Below are positions 21,641 through 32,506 of a stretch of 64,000 bases of DNA, piece after piece. The notes under the pieces were generated by a model that saw nothing but the letters and a program-made list of their open reading frames with translations, made no database searches and had not been told where the DNA came from. A program made the position numbers and the translations under genes. Numbering within the stretch: the stretch's first letter is position 1; each line of letters starts with the position of its first letter. The stretch comes from Gonocerus acuteangulatus. Taxonomy: Eukaryota > Arthropoda > Insecta > Hemiptera > Coreidae. Location: NCBI GenBank assembly GCA_946811695.1, contig OX328132.1, forward strand, positions 92,178,814-92,242,813, in the 5' to 3' direction.

Positions 21641-22535
21641 AATTATTTCATAATTGCGATTAATTTTATTATTAATATTAATAAATACAATCCCTTATTC
21701 CTTACAACTATTTAAAAGATACAAAAATAAGAAGGTGATTGTAATATAATAGTTTGAGGCGGCAGTAAAATGTAATTGAAAGGATGAATTCTGAATTGAG
21801 CTTATTCAAAAGATGACATTATTATTTCAAATGTTTTTAGGTTCTTATTATATCTTAAGCTGTTTCACTGTGTCTCCATAGTTAGTGTCGAGGTACATTG
21901 GCTAGTCAATCTCAGGACATCCGTTCTTTGGTTTATTTAGCAATGTTAAAAAAAAAAAATTAAAATAAAAGAAAATGCTGAATTAATTGGACGGAACATC
22001 AAAATAGTTAAATAAAGAGAATATATTGTGGGACATATACTTAGTTAAATGCTACAAATGTTCAAGATCCATGTCAGCTAGACCGCGGTTTCGGTCGATT
22101 GCAATGTGAGAAAGACAAAGATATTTTTATCATTTTCTTCTAAGATATTAAAGGGGAAAAATTAGATTCTATTTGACGTCATCTAATGGGCGAATTGCGG
22201 TATCCGGGGAGACGGAGGCCGGGAAAATGACTAGCACGGGAAGATCAGCCTTTCCCTCGGTTAATAACTCAAGCTCGTGCCGTCATTATCTTCTTTTTCT
22301 GAACAATAATAAATCTCATTATCTTGGGAATGCCACCAACCAAGAAAGGGATGAATTCTCATTTCTTTCTTCCACTGTTCCACTGATTCTCTACTTTTGT
22401 GGGTTTTTTTTTTTCATTCCACGAATGTTTAAGTAAGACAAAATATTCAGGATTCGGAATTTGATAAAATATGTGATTCAATATTATCATACATCCTAAA
22501 GCCGCATGTGGCATAATTATTCTTCAAGAACATCT
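21641..22535. other. Unassigned spacer
   Basis: A GC-richer patch at 22170-22290 holds an 87-codon frame (22173-22436) with no recognisable domain; not called. Confidence 0.35.
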
Positions 22536-22543
22536 CCTCTATA

Positions 22544-22981
22544 CATGGGCGTATATAAGGGGGGGGGGCTGAGGGGGCTGCAATTCTGATTTGATTGGTA
22601 AAAATGTGTCATAAACCCTTAAAAATAAATTAAATAAGATCACTTAGTTAATAAAAAACATTTTATTTTTGGTGTAATAATGTTTTAGTTGTTTAAAACT
22701 ATTCCAAGTTCTAAATTGTTAGTATTCCATACCATGGGCGTATATAAGGGAGGCGCTGAGGGGGCTGCAGCCCCTCCCGAAATTTTGATGGTAAAAACTT
22801 TTCGTAAAACCCTTAAATGGTCTCAGCCCTCCCACGAAATTTTCCCAGCCCCTCCCGAAATTATTTTCTATATACGCCCATGTTCCATACCCCGGAAATG
22901 GTCTCAACCCCCCCCCCCCCCCCCCCCCACCCCCGAAATGTTCCCAGCCCCTCCCGAAATTATTTTCTATATAAGTCCATG
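22544..22981 (+). mobile_element. hAT-like MITE (CATGGGCG family), outer copy
   Basis: Ends CATGGGCGTATATA ... TATATAAGTCCATG are inverted. The flanks are an exact 8-bp duplication CCTCTATA (22536-22543, 22982-22989), the length made by hAT elements. The left end carries G runs and the right end C runs, which can pair. A second, shorter copy of the same family sits inside it. Confidence 0.85.
22733..22882 (+). mobile_element. hAT-like MITE (CATGGGCG family), inner copy
   Basis: 150 bp with ends CATGGGCGTATATAAGG and TATATACGCCCATG, flanked by exact 8-bp duplications TTCCATAC (22725-22732, 22883-22890). It is inserted in the outer copy of its own family. Confidence 0.88.
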
Positions 22982-22999
22982 CCTCTATAATTTTCGGGA

Positions 23000-23219
23000 A
23001 GTAGAATGTGAAAGGCGAATTGCAAATATTAATGAAAACAAGTTAATTATATTACTTTTACTTGGAAAGAAGACAATAAATGTGGATAGGGGAGGTGTTA
23101 TTCGTCACTCTCAGCGGTAACATACTTTTGTATTCCAATCTTACCCGAGACAAACTTGGAAATATCTTCAAAAAAATAAAGCCTAATTGCCTAATTGTAA
23201 ATAAAAATATCGTTTACAT
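23000..23219. other. Unassigned AT-rich spacer
   Basis: Nothing recognised. Confidence 0.4.
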
Positions 23220-23770
23220 TGCGAGAGCATGGTAGTGCTCAGAGTTGAAGGAATGGTGAGCAGGTACTAGATGTGGACACGTGGAGATGAAGCCCTTTGC
23301 ATTTGCCAAATCTCGTTGTATCCCATGAAAATGCACTCGACTGTTGCAGAACTTGGTGGAGATATTTTAAATGAAAGCATCTCCATTGTAAGATTTTTGT
23401 GTGCGTATTATGGCTACGAAGAGTTTTCCTGGGTTTGGAGTGGAGATGTGAAGCCCTAAAAAGTGGCAGGCTGGTAGAGGTAATCGAAATGGAGGAATCG
23501 CCAGTTCGGTGTTGATACACGGATTCCATTGTCTGTGCCAGACCTTGGTGTCGACACGTGAAGATAAAGCCATCGCCAGGGATAGGCATTGAAGAGATCT
23601 GCACAGTAAAAGTTTTATTTGACAAGGAGATAATAGTCCCGACACCTCCAGAATATGGGCTAGGTATTTGGAAATGAAGTCATCACCAGTGCAAGATTTT
23701 GATATGGATTCTTGGAGATGAATCCCACGCCAGTGCCAGAATACGGTTTGGGTACTGGTAGATAATGTTG
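23220..23770. repeat. Degenerate tandem repeat
   Basis: Loose units of about 50-60 bp share the pattern GAC.CGTGGAGATGAAGCC.T.GC. (23276, 23440, 23560, 23670, 23715). The overlapping minus-strand frames of 128 and 159 codons are products of this repeat. Confidence 0.5.
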
Positions 23771-24465
23771 TGTAGAGTAGGAGAGCGGGGGTGCCGAAGA
23801 GTGGGGGCAGGTAGGCTGCCTGTCTGCTTGATGTCTTCATTCCCACCTAATAACAGACCCCACCTCCTGCCGCCCTTTCTTCAGCTAATCGTTCCCTCGC
23901 AACAAGAGGGAGCTGGATATTCAGCCCCGCCCCATTCCTACAACCAACATTCTATGCTCGTAAACATTTTTTCTCTAGTATTCGGGAGTAATATAGGGCC
24001 CACAGTCCAGGGGCCTAAATCTTGTTAGACAGAAGTTAAGTTTTGACATATAAGTAATCACTATGCACCTATCCCATCAACGTGTATGCGGTACTATCCT
24101 CAGAATCTATAAATTCGAAGTTATAATTTAGAAATCACAGTACATGCTTTTTGGATTATAAATATTTCAAATTTTATATTCTGAAATAAATTTAGCGTAA
24201 GTATTTAGTTTAAGAAAAAGGGAAGATTAAAGTTCTACGGCACATTCACAGATTCTCAAAAAACACATTCGCTCACAAAATCACCACATACGCGAAAAGT
24301 CAACAAGGTCCTGTAGATAAATTCAGTAAAAACATTAGATCGTACTTCACACTGAAAAAAATTAAGAGATAGAAAGTAGAAGCAGAGAACGAGAGGAAGA
24401 AAAATACTTAAACAAAGTGAACGAAAGAAGATCCACGCTATAGGATGATAAGTGTCTATTTGCAG

Positions 24466-24467
<2 letters not shown>
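23771..24467. other. Unassigned spacer
   Basis: A GC-richer patch at 23780-24020 followed by AT-rich DNA. No gene supported. Confidence 0.35.

Positions 24468-24526
<59 letters not shown>
24468..24526. repeat. (AT)n microsatellite
   Basis: About 58 bp of uninterrupted AT; the poly Tyr/Ile frame across it is an artefact. Confidence 0.95.
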
Positions 24527-24529
<3 letters not shown>

Positions 24530-24671
24530 TCTGCTAGTGGTCCAACTCCTAAAATTGTATATAACATTTATCAAGTTCTTCTTGTTTTGTGAATTTTCTG
24601 ATAATATAAGGAGCTATATCTAGGATTTATAAAAAGATATAATAGGATACGTATTTAATAATATAATTTAA

Positions 24672-24877
24672 TAAACTCTGAATTTACTGAAACTGTAGTT
24701 GCTAGAACCCATTCGATTGCTTAGGAGTTGGCAGGACATACTAATCGTTTATTAGTATGTCCTACCATCGATTAGTAATGCGTACTAGAAAGTTCAGGGC
24801 TTAAAGTGCAAACTCTGAATTTACTGAAGCTGTAGTTGCAAGAACCCATTCGATTGCTTAGGAGTTGGTGCACCAGA
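24672..24877. repeat. 65-bp direct duplication
   Basis: AAACTCTGAATTTACTGAAR at 24673 recurs at 24812 with the following ~45 bp (TAGAACCCATTCGATTGC ... GGAGTTGG). The spacer contains its own short palindrome around TTAGTATGTCCTACC. Confidence 0.8.
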
Positions 24878-25144
24878 TTATGTACAACATCTCACCTGCG
24901 AACGCCATATTTACGTGTAGTTTGAAGTACTGAATACTGCTAGTTTATTCATGGATATGAGAGTAATACTGGACAATGAATAGCGTTTTAATTATTTCTT
25001 TGCTAATCGACCACTATTAAAACAAAAATTAAAATAATCTATCACAGCAATTGTCTATGCAGCTAAAAGATGTGTGTGTCCTATTGTCTAGTTTTGTTTA
25101 CTTGGAAAATTGTCTTGTTTGTATGAAGTTACGCTGGGTATCAA

Positions 25145-25495
25145 AAAAAAAAATCAGTCCCGTAACAGGCCACAAGGGCTCAGAGGGGCAGATACTGTAG
25201 AGGTATCTGATTCTTGACCGTACAGCACATTAGGGAGATAGTGTGGTCAACACTATGCTCCGGCCGCCTGATTTTCCCCTTGGCTGCTTCGACTGCTAGT
25301 GTCATTAGCACCCAAGGTACCCATTATTAATTAAATTAATTAAAGTCTGGGTGAGCCTAGGGACGATCTGGGACCCCAAATCCAACCCTCGAACGGCAGC
25401 ACTAGAAGAAAAAATCTTTAGTGCGCGCTCGGGTTTTGAACCTGGTCCACCAGTTCATTAGTCGAGTGCTCTACCACTGAGCTAACCTCGCCCCC
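25145..25495 (-). mobile_element. tRNA-derived SINE (family 2), full length
   Basis: On the minus strand the head reads GTTAGCTCAGTGGTAGAGCA (A box) and GGTTCAAAACCC (B box), close to a real tRNA. It is followed by a ~250-bp body and a poly-A tail at the left edge. A 14-bp duplication ACGCTGGGTATCAA flanks it at 25131-25144 and 25496-25509. Confidence 0.93.
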
Positions 25496-25509
25496 ACGCT
25501 GGGTATCAA

Positions 25510-25929
25510 CCTGCCTTAAGTTTTTGCGGGTTGAATGGAACTTATCTTCCATACCTAAATTGATGGTTGAATTGATTGACTGTGAATGTTCGACAGCCTT
25601 GCTAATTTTTTGATTGAAGGATTATGACTGCAACAGTTATGTTTGTTCGTAGGCAGAAGAAGTATGGACGTGCTAGTTGAATTGTTTGGGAAGAAGGCAA
25701 CCCTAGGCCTTTTTATTCAACGGAGTGCTAGGCCGAAGCAACGGTGTGGCAGTATTCGGAACGTGGGGTGTAATAACAGGCAGGAACGTGGGAGAAACAC
25801 AATAACTTTTTAAATAATTAGGACGTGAGGTGGTGAGTTTGCTACAACCTTTTTTAATATATTTTTTTTTAGTAGGGTAGGGGAAAAATCTTACATGAGA
25901 CGAAGTGGACAAAGCTACAACAGTGCGAG
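25510..25929. other. Unassigned spacer
   Basis: No feature recognised. Confidence 0.4.
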
Positions 25930-26430
25930 ATTCTTACTCACTAAAAAAACCTCCCTATACATCTCAACCACCCTATGGAACCGCCCTCAGGCATTACTTC
26001 GCAGGGGGGAGTTGGACCGAAGCCTTCTTCATGAGTGGACTACTTTTTTAGTGCCGTAGTCAGGCCTTTTATTTTTCGTTCTTCAGTCCGGAGCTTCTTA
26101 CCGATGAAAGCGGCGTATTCTGACACTCCCTCCCAGTTCTTGCTATTAGCCAGAATTAGGCCGACTAGATTTTCTGGTTTCGAGGGCTCACCTAGTTTTC
26201 TGTCTAATTCGACCTTTTCGGTGGAAAATCTCGGGCATTCGAAGAACACATGTTCCGCAGTCTCATCTTTTGCGGCGCACGTAGGGCATGACGCTTCCTC
26301 ATCTAACTTAAATAGAGTTAGACATGCTCTGAAACAACCGTGTCCAGTTAGCATTTGAGGCAGATATAAATCTACCTCTCCATGCTTCCTTTCTCTCCAT
26401 GTTTTGATGTGAGAAATTAACAATTTCTAC
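25930..26430 (-). mobile_element. R1/Jockey-type LINE, 3' end
   Basis: Contains the C-terminal zinc-knuckle part of a non-LTR retrotransposon ORF and a 3' UTR of ~100 bp, both on the minus strand. The 5' end is cut at about 26430, a typical truncated insertion. Confidence 0.8.
26040..26423 (-). pseudogene. R1/Jockey-type LINE ORF2 C-terminal fragment
   Basis: 127 codons read KTWRERKHGEVDLYLPQMLT, GHGCFRACL and then CPTCAAKDETAEHVFFECPRF, the Cys-Cys-His-Cys module that follows the RT and RNase H region in R1 and Jockey-like elements. The tail (NLVGLILANSKNWEGVSEYA) is also typical. The frame is intact to its stop TAG at 26040, so the copy is fairly young. The first Met at 26423 is internal and the true start is lost. 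No function is expected alone. Confidence 0.82.
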
Positions 26431-26434
26431 AACC

Positions 26435-26809
26435 TTGTGTTGATTCAATTGGAAGGAGTGTGAATCACTCAATCTTGTTTGTATGTAAGTGGAAGTGAAT
26501 GAATGGAGGTATTTTTCTTTAGCTGTTGGAATGTTTAATCTTCAAACTTCTTGATTGTCAACAACCAGGAACGAGAATGAATTTTTGCGTATTTTTTTAT
26601 AAATTTTGGTCAGCGTGAGGCAGGGAATGTCGCACAACCTTTTCACGACGATGTACAAACAAGAGATTAGTCAGTAGTTAGAGGAAAGTAGAGCCTTCTA
26701 CTCGTAGTTTGAAAGAAAATTTATTAGGTTTATTTGTTGTCAGAAGGGAGTCTCAATGCAATGGAAAGTTGCTTGTAAGATCGATGAAAGAGTTATCGAG
26801 CTGCAATCA
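26435..26809. other. Unassigned spacer
   Basis: No feature recognised. Confidence 0.4.
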
Positions 26810-26817
26810 TGGGGCTG

Positions 26818-27010
26818 AGAAATTTGGGGGATATGAAATACTAACTATCTAGAACTTGTAATAGTTAGCCAATTAAAACGATATTACGCCCCAAAACAAA
26901 ATCTGATCTAAGTGATCTTATTAAATTTATTTTTAAGGGTTTTATGACACTTTTACACTTTTGCCGATTTCGGGGGGGGGGGCTGCAGCCCCCCTTTATA
27001 TAAGCCCATG
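26818..27010 (-). mobile_element. hAT-like MITE (CATGGGCG family)
   Basis: The minus strand begins CATGGGCTTATATAAAGG, continues with the C/G-run block and TTAAATAAGATCAC, and ends near CATGGGG inverted. The flanks GCTGCAAT (26810-26817) and TCTGCAAT (27011-27018) match in 7 of 8 positions. Confidence 0.78.
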
Positions 27011-27635
27011 TCTGCAATAGTATTTGTTTAAAGTAAGTCTGTCGAGTCTTTCTATGTTATTAGACGTAAGGAAAGTCACAACAATGATCGTCATTAACAT
27101 TATTTTTGGGTCTGTTTGCGAAGAGCACATCCAGTTACTTTAAAGTATCTGTCGTGATTTTAAACAGTGATTTTGGTACTTACTGATTAGCTTACAGGTT
27201 CTCTGCAGGCTATCTATTACTTCTTTGCAGGTTATCTAAGGTTAGAACCCATATTATATTAATATAGTAATAAAAAGTATTTAAAATCTCTGCAATCACT
27301 ACTAAAAGTAACTTTTTTTGACTCCTATATCTAACTAACCGTTAGATAACTTGTATTTGTAAGTAATACTTTTAAGCTTGTAAAGCATAAATGAAAATAA
27401 GCAGAATGTATTTCATCAAGCAATATTTATTAATAAAAAGGTTAATATTATAAAAATCAATGGTAATTGTGAAGTTTAGGGGCCTCCTCACCGATTTTTT
27501 AGTCCGGTGGTTCTATAACATATTTATAATTTATATTTATTTCGCATTATAGGCATACGTGCCATGCGTTTCCCCTCGCTACGCTCGCTCAAGAATATAT
27601 CAAAACTCTAGTCAATCCAACTCGCTAAAATTAAT

Positions 27636-27638
<3 letters not shown>

Positions 27639-27683
<45 letters not shown>

Positions 27684-28855
27684 GGCTCATCGACATCTAG
27701 GCCATTAGCGCCGACATCCAGGGTGCAGCGAGTAATTTTCTCAACAAGCCGTGAGATGAGAAAAATACTGCCGCCGCACAGTGTAACGTCCAATGGACAA
27801 AAACCTAAATTTTTGTTTTCTTATATTTAATTTTTAATCCTCTAGCTAAGTTTAGAAACTATTCAATGAATTAACAACAAACACATTAGCAGTATTAAAA
27901 ACTAGGCAAAGTCTTTAAAACCTGCTTTATACCAACAATCAGTTTGAACCTCTCTCATTGAAGATAGGACAGTGTTTTTATTAAGTCATCCGAAGGAAAT
28001 TACGTCAAAACTATTCCTTTTTCATCTGATATAATTGATTTTGGGTAATTACTCCCTTATTATTTATCCTGAATTATTCTTCATTGGTCTTTGACAATTT
28101 TTTTAAGTACAAAACTTTGATAGACCATAGCAAAAAAACTTCATCTGAACACATCTCAAGTTTTTTAGAGGTTAAAGTTTACCTCAAGTATAATGTACTG
28201 AGGGCAATTTAGTTTGCCGAAATTTGCCGATTCCAAAGATTTTTATTTTTAAATCCATCATCATTTTTTCTTCCAAATTTGAAAAAAAATGTGGATAAAT
28301 CCAAGAAGACGGTATTAATCCTTGGGCAAATGATTCAATTTGATCTGCAGGATGATCCTAAAGAAATAATAAGCAATACTAAAAAAACTGCCAGTTTATT
28401 CCTATATTATATGTAAAAAATGTGGGTACGTGTTCACCGCAGAGAAAAAAAACTCTTATATAAATACTGGTTGAAACAATATATCAACTTATAAGAACTT
28501 GTTAATAATATTTATCATAGAAAATGGTAAAATATTATTATTCTATGGCAATATTACTATAAGTATAATTTACCACTATACTATTACTACATTCAGTTAT
28601 AATATATTTTATAATAATATTATTTCTATTAATATTAGAATTAATATTATTATAGCCGCGTAGTATGCATTATTATACTACTGTTACATTGTTTTGAGTT
28701 GATTTCAGTTAATAAAAATGTTTATTTGAAAATAACTAGTGGTTAATGATTTTTGTCCATAATCTCCACTACTTCGTTACACTGTGCGCCGGTGGGAATC
28801 GAACCCATCATCTCCATGAATCTAAGGCGCTAGCCACTAGACCACGGAGAGACCC
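27639..28855 (-). mobile_element. SINE family 1, interrupted by a 1,010-bp insertion
   Basis: Minus-strand SINE: poly-T (43 T, 27639-27681) and body to 27776, then the insertion, then B-box inverse GGGAATCGAACCC and head to 28855. Without the insertion it is about 202 bp. A 9-bp duplication ATTAATAGA lies at 27630-27638 and 28856-28864. Confidence 0.9.
27777..28786. mobile_element. Transib/RAG-like non-autonomous transposon with RSS-like 13/23 ends
   Basis: The insertion starts CACAGTGTAACG and ends with its inverse. At the left, heptamer CACAGTG (27777-27783) is followed by 13 bp and nonamer ACAAAAACC (27797-27805). At the right, read on the minus strand, CACAGTG (28786-28780) is followed by 23 bp and ACAAAAATC (28756-28748). 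The flanks are a 5-bp duplication CGCCG (27772-27776, 28787-28791). Known Transib elements make 5-bp GC-rich duplications and have CACWATG-like ends related to V(D)J recombination signals. The interior (~1 kb) is AT-rich with no credible frame, so a transposase would have to act in trans. Confidence 0.82.
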
Positions 28856-29000
28856 ATTAATAGAATTCTATTAATTTCTGCGAGTTGGATTGACTTGTGT
28901 GTTGAAGGTTACTTTACTACCAGCAACAACCAATAGAAATGCGAATGAGTTATGCGCATGCGCTGAAATGTAATCACTACAGATACTTCACAAATAACTG

Positions 29001-29340
29001 GAAAAGTAATTGGATATGCCCTTCGCAAACAGAACCTTATTTTTATGTGGAGAAGGCGTAACTCAGCCACCTGAGTCTCATGCGATCAATCGGCCATGAT
29101 CTTGTTGATGTTCCGGTATAAAGCCGAAGCTGGATGTAAGAGGCGACAGTGGATGTGAGAGGTTCCGGGAGCCACCCCCATCGCTGAAGATGGATTGTTG
29201 GTGGTCCTACCAAGGCCGCGGTGACAATGAGCTTGATAATGGAACCACGTGCGTTACACTCCGCCCCATGGGAGGTCCGCCCCGTCTCGCCCCTTCAGCC
29301 GCATCGGGGAAATTAACGGTAATAGGCACCAATTAATTTT
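29001..29340. other. GC-richer island, unassigned
   Basis: 29040-29310 is markedly GC- and CpG-richer (CGCCCCATGGGAGG, GTCTCGCCCC) than its surroundings, but no long frame or splice pattern is convincing. It may be a regulatory or exonic remnant. Confidence 0.35.
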
Positions 29341-29860
29341 TTGCTGGATAAATTGCTGTTCCGGGATCCAAAAAGGTTGAAAGTTCACTCATTTTCCGGA
29401 TTTCATTTCAAAAACCATTTACGTCACGTGTCTGGTGATTTTTAATACATTAAGATAATTATAGCCTTTCTCTCTGTCAAAAACAGTAATTAGGTTGTTT
29501 CCGAAAAAAAAAAAAACTATTTTCGAAGGATATAAATTTTAGCAAATCCTGAAGGAGTTTACTAAAGTTGATAGTTTAGCCTTTGAAAGAATTCTCCGAA
29601 ACAACTCTTTAAATTTTCAGTGAACAAAATATTTCCTATTAGTATTCTTCAGCCGTTACTACTACAGAATATTTGTTTTGTCATTTAACTTTTTTTGTAC
29701 AAACGTAAAAAAAAAAGTTAAATGTCTTAGTTTGGATTATTGTCGAACATCGGGAACAATTTTTGTATACACAAACGAAAAATTAGATAGGAAAACTTCT
29801 TGTATCCACTTTTCTCACAAGCGGTTACAGATATGCTACGATTTGTATCCACGGGTTTCG

Positions 29861-29862
<2 letters not shown>
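29341..29862. other. AT-rich spacer
   Basis: No supported gene; the frame at 29678 runs into poly-A. Confidence 0.4.

Positions 29863-29908
<46 letters not shown>
29863..29908 (+). repeat. Poly-A tract, 46 bp
   Basis: Uninterrupted A; possibly the tail of a retroposon whose body is no longer recognisable. Confidence 0.9.
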
Positions 29909-29913
<5 letters not shown>

Positions 29914-30159
29914 ATTTTCTGTTTTTTTTTTTGTTTTTTTTTTTAAAACGTAGACATATTTTTTATTAAATAAAAAAGGATTGCTCAAAATCTGTTCAAG
30001 ATAATTAAATTCTAAATATACCAAAAATAGACAAATCCTTTGAGAAAATAGTGACTTAATTCATAAAACTCATTGATAGAACATACATCCTGGACGTCCA
30101 ATAACGCACTTCCGTTTTTCTCAATGAATCAGTAGTTTCTCGCGGAATTTATCCTCAAC

Positions 30160-30433
30160 CAGGGGCGTATATAAGGGGGGGCTGAGCGGGCTGCAGCCCC
30201 CCCCCCCGAAATTTTGATTTGATGGTAAAAATTTGTCGTAAAACCCTTTAAAATAAATTAAATAAGATCATATAGTGCATAAAAAATATTTTATTTTACG
30301 TGTAATAGCGTTTTAGTTGCCTAAAACTATTCCAAGTTCTAAATTTTTAGTATTCCATACCCCGGAAATGGTCGCAGCCCCCCCCCGAAATTTTCCCATC
30401 CCCTCCCGAAATTATTTTCTATGTACGCCCATG
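30160..30433 (+). mobile_element. hAT-like MITE (CATGGGCG family), most complete copy
   Basis: 274 bp with ends CAGGGGCGTATATAAGG and ATGTACGCCCATG. An exact 8-bp duplication TCCTCAAC lies at 30152-30159 and 30434-30441. Confidence 0.9.
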
Positions 30434-30447
30434 TCCTCAACCCCCTA

Positions 30448-31600
30448 ATGGATTACAGATTCACTACTTACAGGGAAACTTCTACAATTAGTAAGCATTA
30501 ACTCTCAAATGGATTACTCATTTTTTATGGTCCAGTCAAGAAGCAATAAAAAGTAACTGAAAGAAATTGGTAAAGTTTTTCATTTGACATATATGCCACA
30601 TTTTGTGTTTTCGAAATTTTCATTAATTTATGTTTTGCTTGATGTATTGGCACTCTTTAGAGTACAATAAAAAAATTGCTAATATAATTACAAATTTGAA
30701 AATTGCCGAAATTGCAATTGGACTTTTGTCAAATTGGACAGTGGATCCATCCACTGTCTAACAGTAAAGCTGGTGTGTGCCGGACAATAATCCATCTGGA
30801 ACCTTATTCTTTGTGCAAGCGGAACGTCTTCCAATGCAAAAGGTCGAGCGTTCTGAAGGAGGTTTAAAAATGCCGTTGAATCAAACCGGTCGGGAATCAT
30901 GATTGGCTGAAGAAGATATTCGTCCGAAATTCCGCACCATACGTTAACTTTGATCTGATACTGATAAACATTGATCTGATACTGATAAACGTGTGATCAT
31001 CGCACGGCATAAGGATAAACATGAGAACAAGCATGCGATTTGCGACTATTAAATATTCCATTTCGTGAGAATGTGGCCTTTTATGTCCACAAAATGTTAC
31101 GGCCAAACTGAAGTTTAACATTTATCCTCCTGCAATGTTTATATTTTTTATTATTTTTGTTTGTGTTATTTGATATTTTATTTGAAAACATTTCAAATTA
31201 TGTATAAAGTTTGGATTACAATTGTTCAACTATCTTGAAATGTTTTTGAATACTCTCCCCAAAATGTCTAGTCAAAACATGAGGTAATTGAAAGTAACAA
31301 AAGTCCATTCCTCATTTGTTCACAAAAAGGAGCCAATCGTTCAGCCTATCACTCAATAAACTTCCATTTCATTTGCAGAAATTTAATGCTTACTACTTTT
31401 TATATAAGTAGTGAATCTGTAGTCCGTTAGAGGGCTGACAGGAAAATGTGCCACCTACATCACGCAAAAGATAAATCAATGAAAATTAGGAAAACAAAAT
31501 ATGTGACATCTCTCAAATGAAAAACTTACCAAACAATTTCTTTCTGTTACTTTTTATTGCTTCCGGACTGGACAATGGATTCCCACAGTAATCCATAATT
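30448..31600 (-). mobile_element. Decayed Tc1/mariner-like transposon with inverted repeats
   Basis: Two inverted-repeat pairs frame a transposase remnant: 30512-30650 with 31440-31600 (GAAGCAATAAAAAGTAAC), and 30448-30503 with 31385-31440 (ACAGATTCACTACTTA). The order of the two blocks is swapped at the right end, so the termini are rearranged or the repeats are compound. Confidence 0.6.
30680..31121 (-). pseudogene. Tc1/mariner-like DDE transposase fragment
   Basis: On the minus strand one frame has HSHEMEYLIVANRMLVLM and YGAEFRTNIFFSQS; the next reads MIPDRFDSTAFLNLLQNARP, LEDVPLAQRIRFQMDYCPAH and TSFTVRQWMD. This matches the region around the second catalytic Asp (usual form WFQxDGxPAH) of a widespread arthropod mariner-like family. 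Here the Asp is kept but the next residue is Tyr, not Gly. A frameshift near 30900 and a short internal duplication (TTGATCTGATACTGATAAAC twice at 30950-30990) break it. Not functional. Confidence 0.75.
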
Positions 31601-31607
31601 TATAGGT

Positions 31608-31705
31608 TTATAGGTAAGATCGATAAAGATTTGAAGAAATTTTTCAAAAATGTTGTCATGAGTGCAACCTCAATAGCTACTTTCCTTCTGAGGAAAGTGC
31701 TAAAA
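31608..31705 (+). repeat. Repeat family A, end fragment
   Basis: GATCGATAAAGATTTGAAGA and GCAACCTCAATAGCTACTTT recur at 36115-36205 and, inverted, at 50385-50475. Confidence 0.8.
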
Positions 31706-32506
31706 ATTATAAATTGTTGTGTATTTACGAAGAAATGTTGTACCTCACATACACAACACTCTGAAAGAAAATTTATTTAAAAAATAATAATTGAGTCAGC
31801 TGTTCATTACAAATATAAAAGAGCATGAATATTTATTTATTTTTTATTTCATGCAGCGTACACTGATGAATGTTCTTAGTTTGGTTGCAATGAGTTTGGT
31901 TGCTTTTAGAAAGACGAAAATCGGAAGCCAACCAAAAACAAAGAAAACATAATAGAGTTGGTATTTAAAAATTTCATAGCAAACAAAAAGTTGAATTTTA
32001 ATCATTTTTATTTTTATTGAAATAACCAACTAATTGGGTTGTACTACAGTATTTATTTATTGCCTTATATTACTATATTAGAACTAGGTTCGTAACATGA
32101 TATATTCTTTCATTATAAGAACATTCATTTATCTTCATATTTCATTAGTGACTTGAAGCGGTAACGCAACCTTCCCTGTCGTCAGCTGGCTCTCATACTG
32201 TTGAGATTCTATTGGTCTTAAGGATTAGCTAACACTGGAGTGGATCTAAAGAGATTTAATGAGTGTCTTAGCTCATAGTCGCAGTAAATGTGAGACAGGA
32301 GACGTAATCTGTTGTTTCGGTGGTTGCCGACAGCTCAAATGAAAACTTAAAAAAAATGTAGGCAATCCTATTGTGTATTTTTTGCATGACATAGTTATAA
32401 AATTACAAGCTTCATAACGGCTCATACTCTTTGAAAGCATTAATAGGAACTTATCTATAATGAAACCACAAAATGTATTCACATCCATCTTCCTATTTGG
32501 TGATTT
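31706..32506. other. Unassigned AT-rich spacer
   Basis: No feature recognised. Confidence 0.4.

Larger units (their letters stand above)
27470..29000. mobile_element. Palindromic inverted-repeat element, host of the nest
   Basis: Around the SINE insertion the sequence is a perfect palindrome centred on GAATTC (TCAATCCAACTCGC ... GCGAGTTGGATTGA). The left flank (GTGAAGTTTAGGGGCCTCC) resembles the terminal repeat of the element at 37464-38274, and the core recurs unbroken at 37815-37866. It is therefore a diverged member of that family, split by a SINE. Confidence 0.65.

Noticed and set aside
23239..23846. Overlapping minus-strand frames of 128 and 159 codons
   Set aside because: Produced by a degenerate ~55-bp repeat; no recognisable protein.
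24468..24567. 103-codon minus-strand frame crossing the AT run
   Set aside because: Translation of a microsatellite (alternating Ile/Tyr).
25432..25495. A tRNA gene on the minus strand
   Set aside because: A and B boxes are excellent, but the sequence continues as a 350-bp body with poly-A and a 14-bp target duplication, so it is a SINE head.
27777..28786. hAT or CACTA assignment of the RSS-like element
   Set aside because: The duplication is 5 bp (not 8, not 3), confirmed against the uninterrupted SINE site at 21605-21620, and the ends are CACAGTG rather than CACTA.
31844..32488. Short minus-strand frames of 61 and 71 codons
   Set aside because: AT-rich, no domain, no splice or repeat support.
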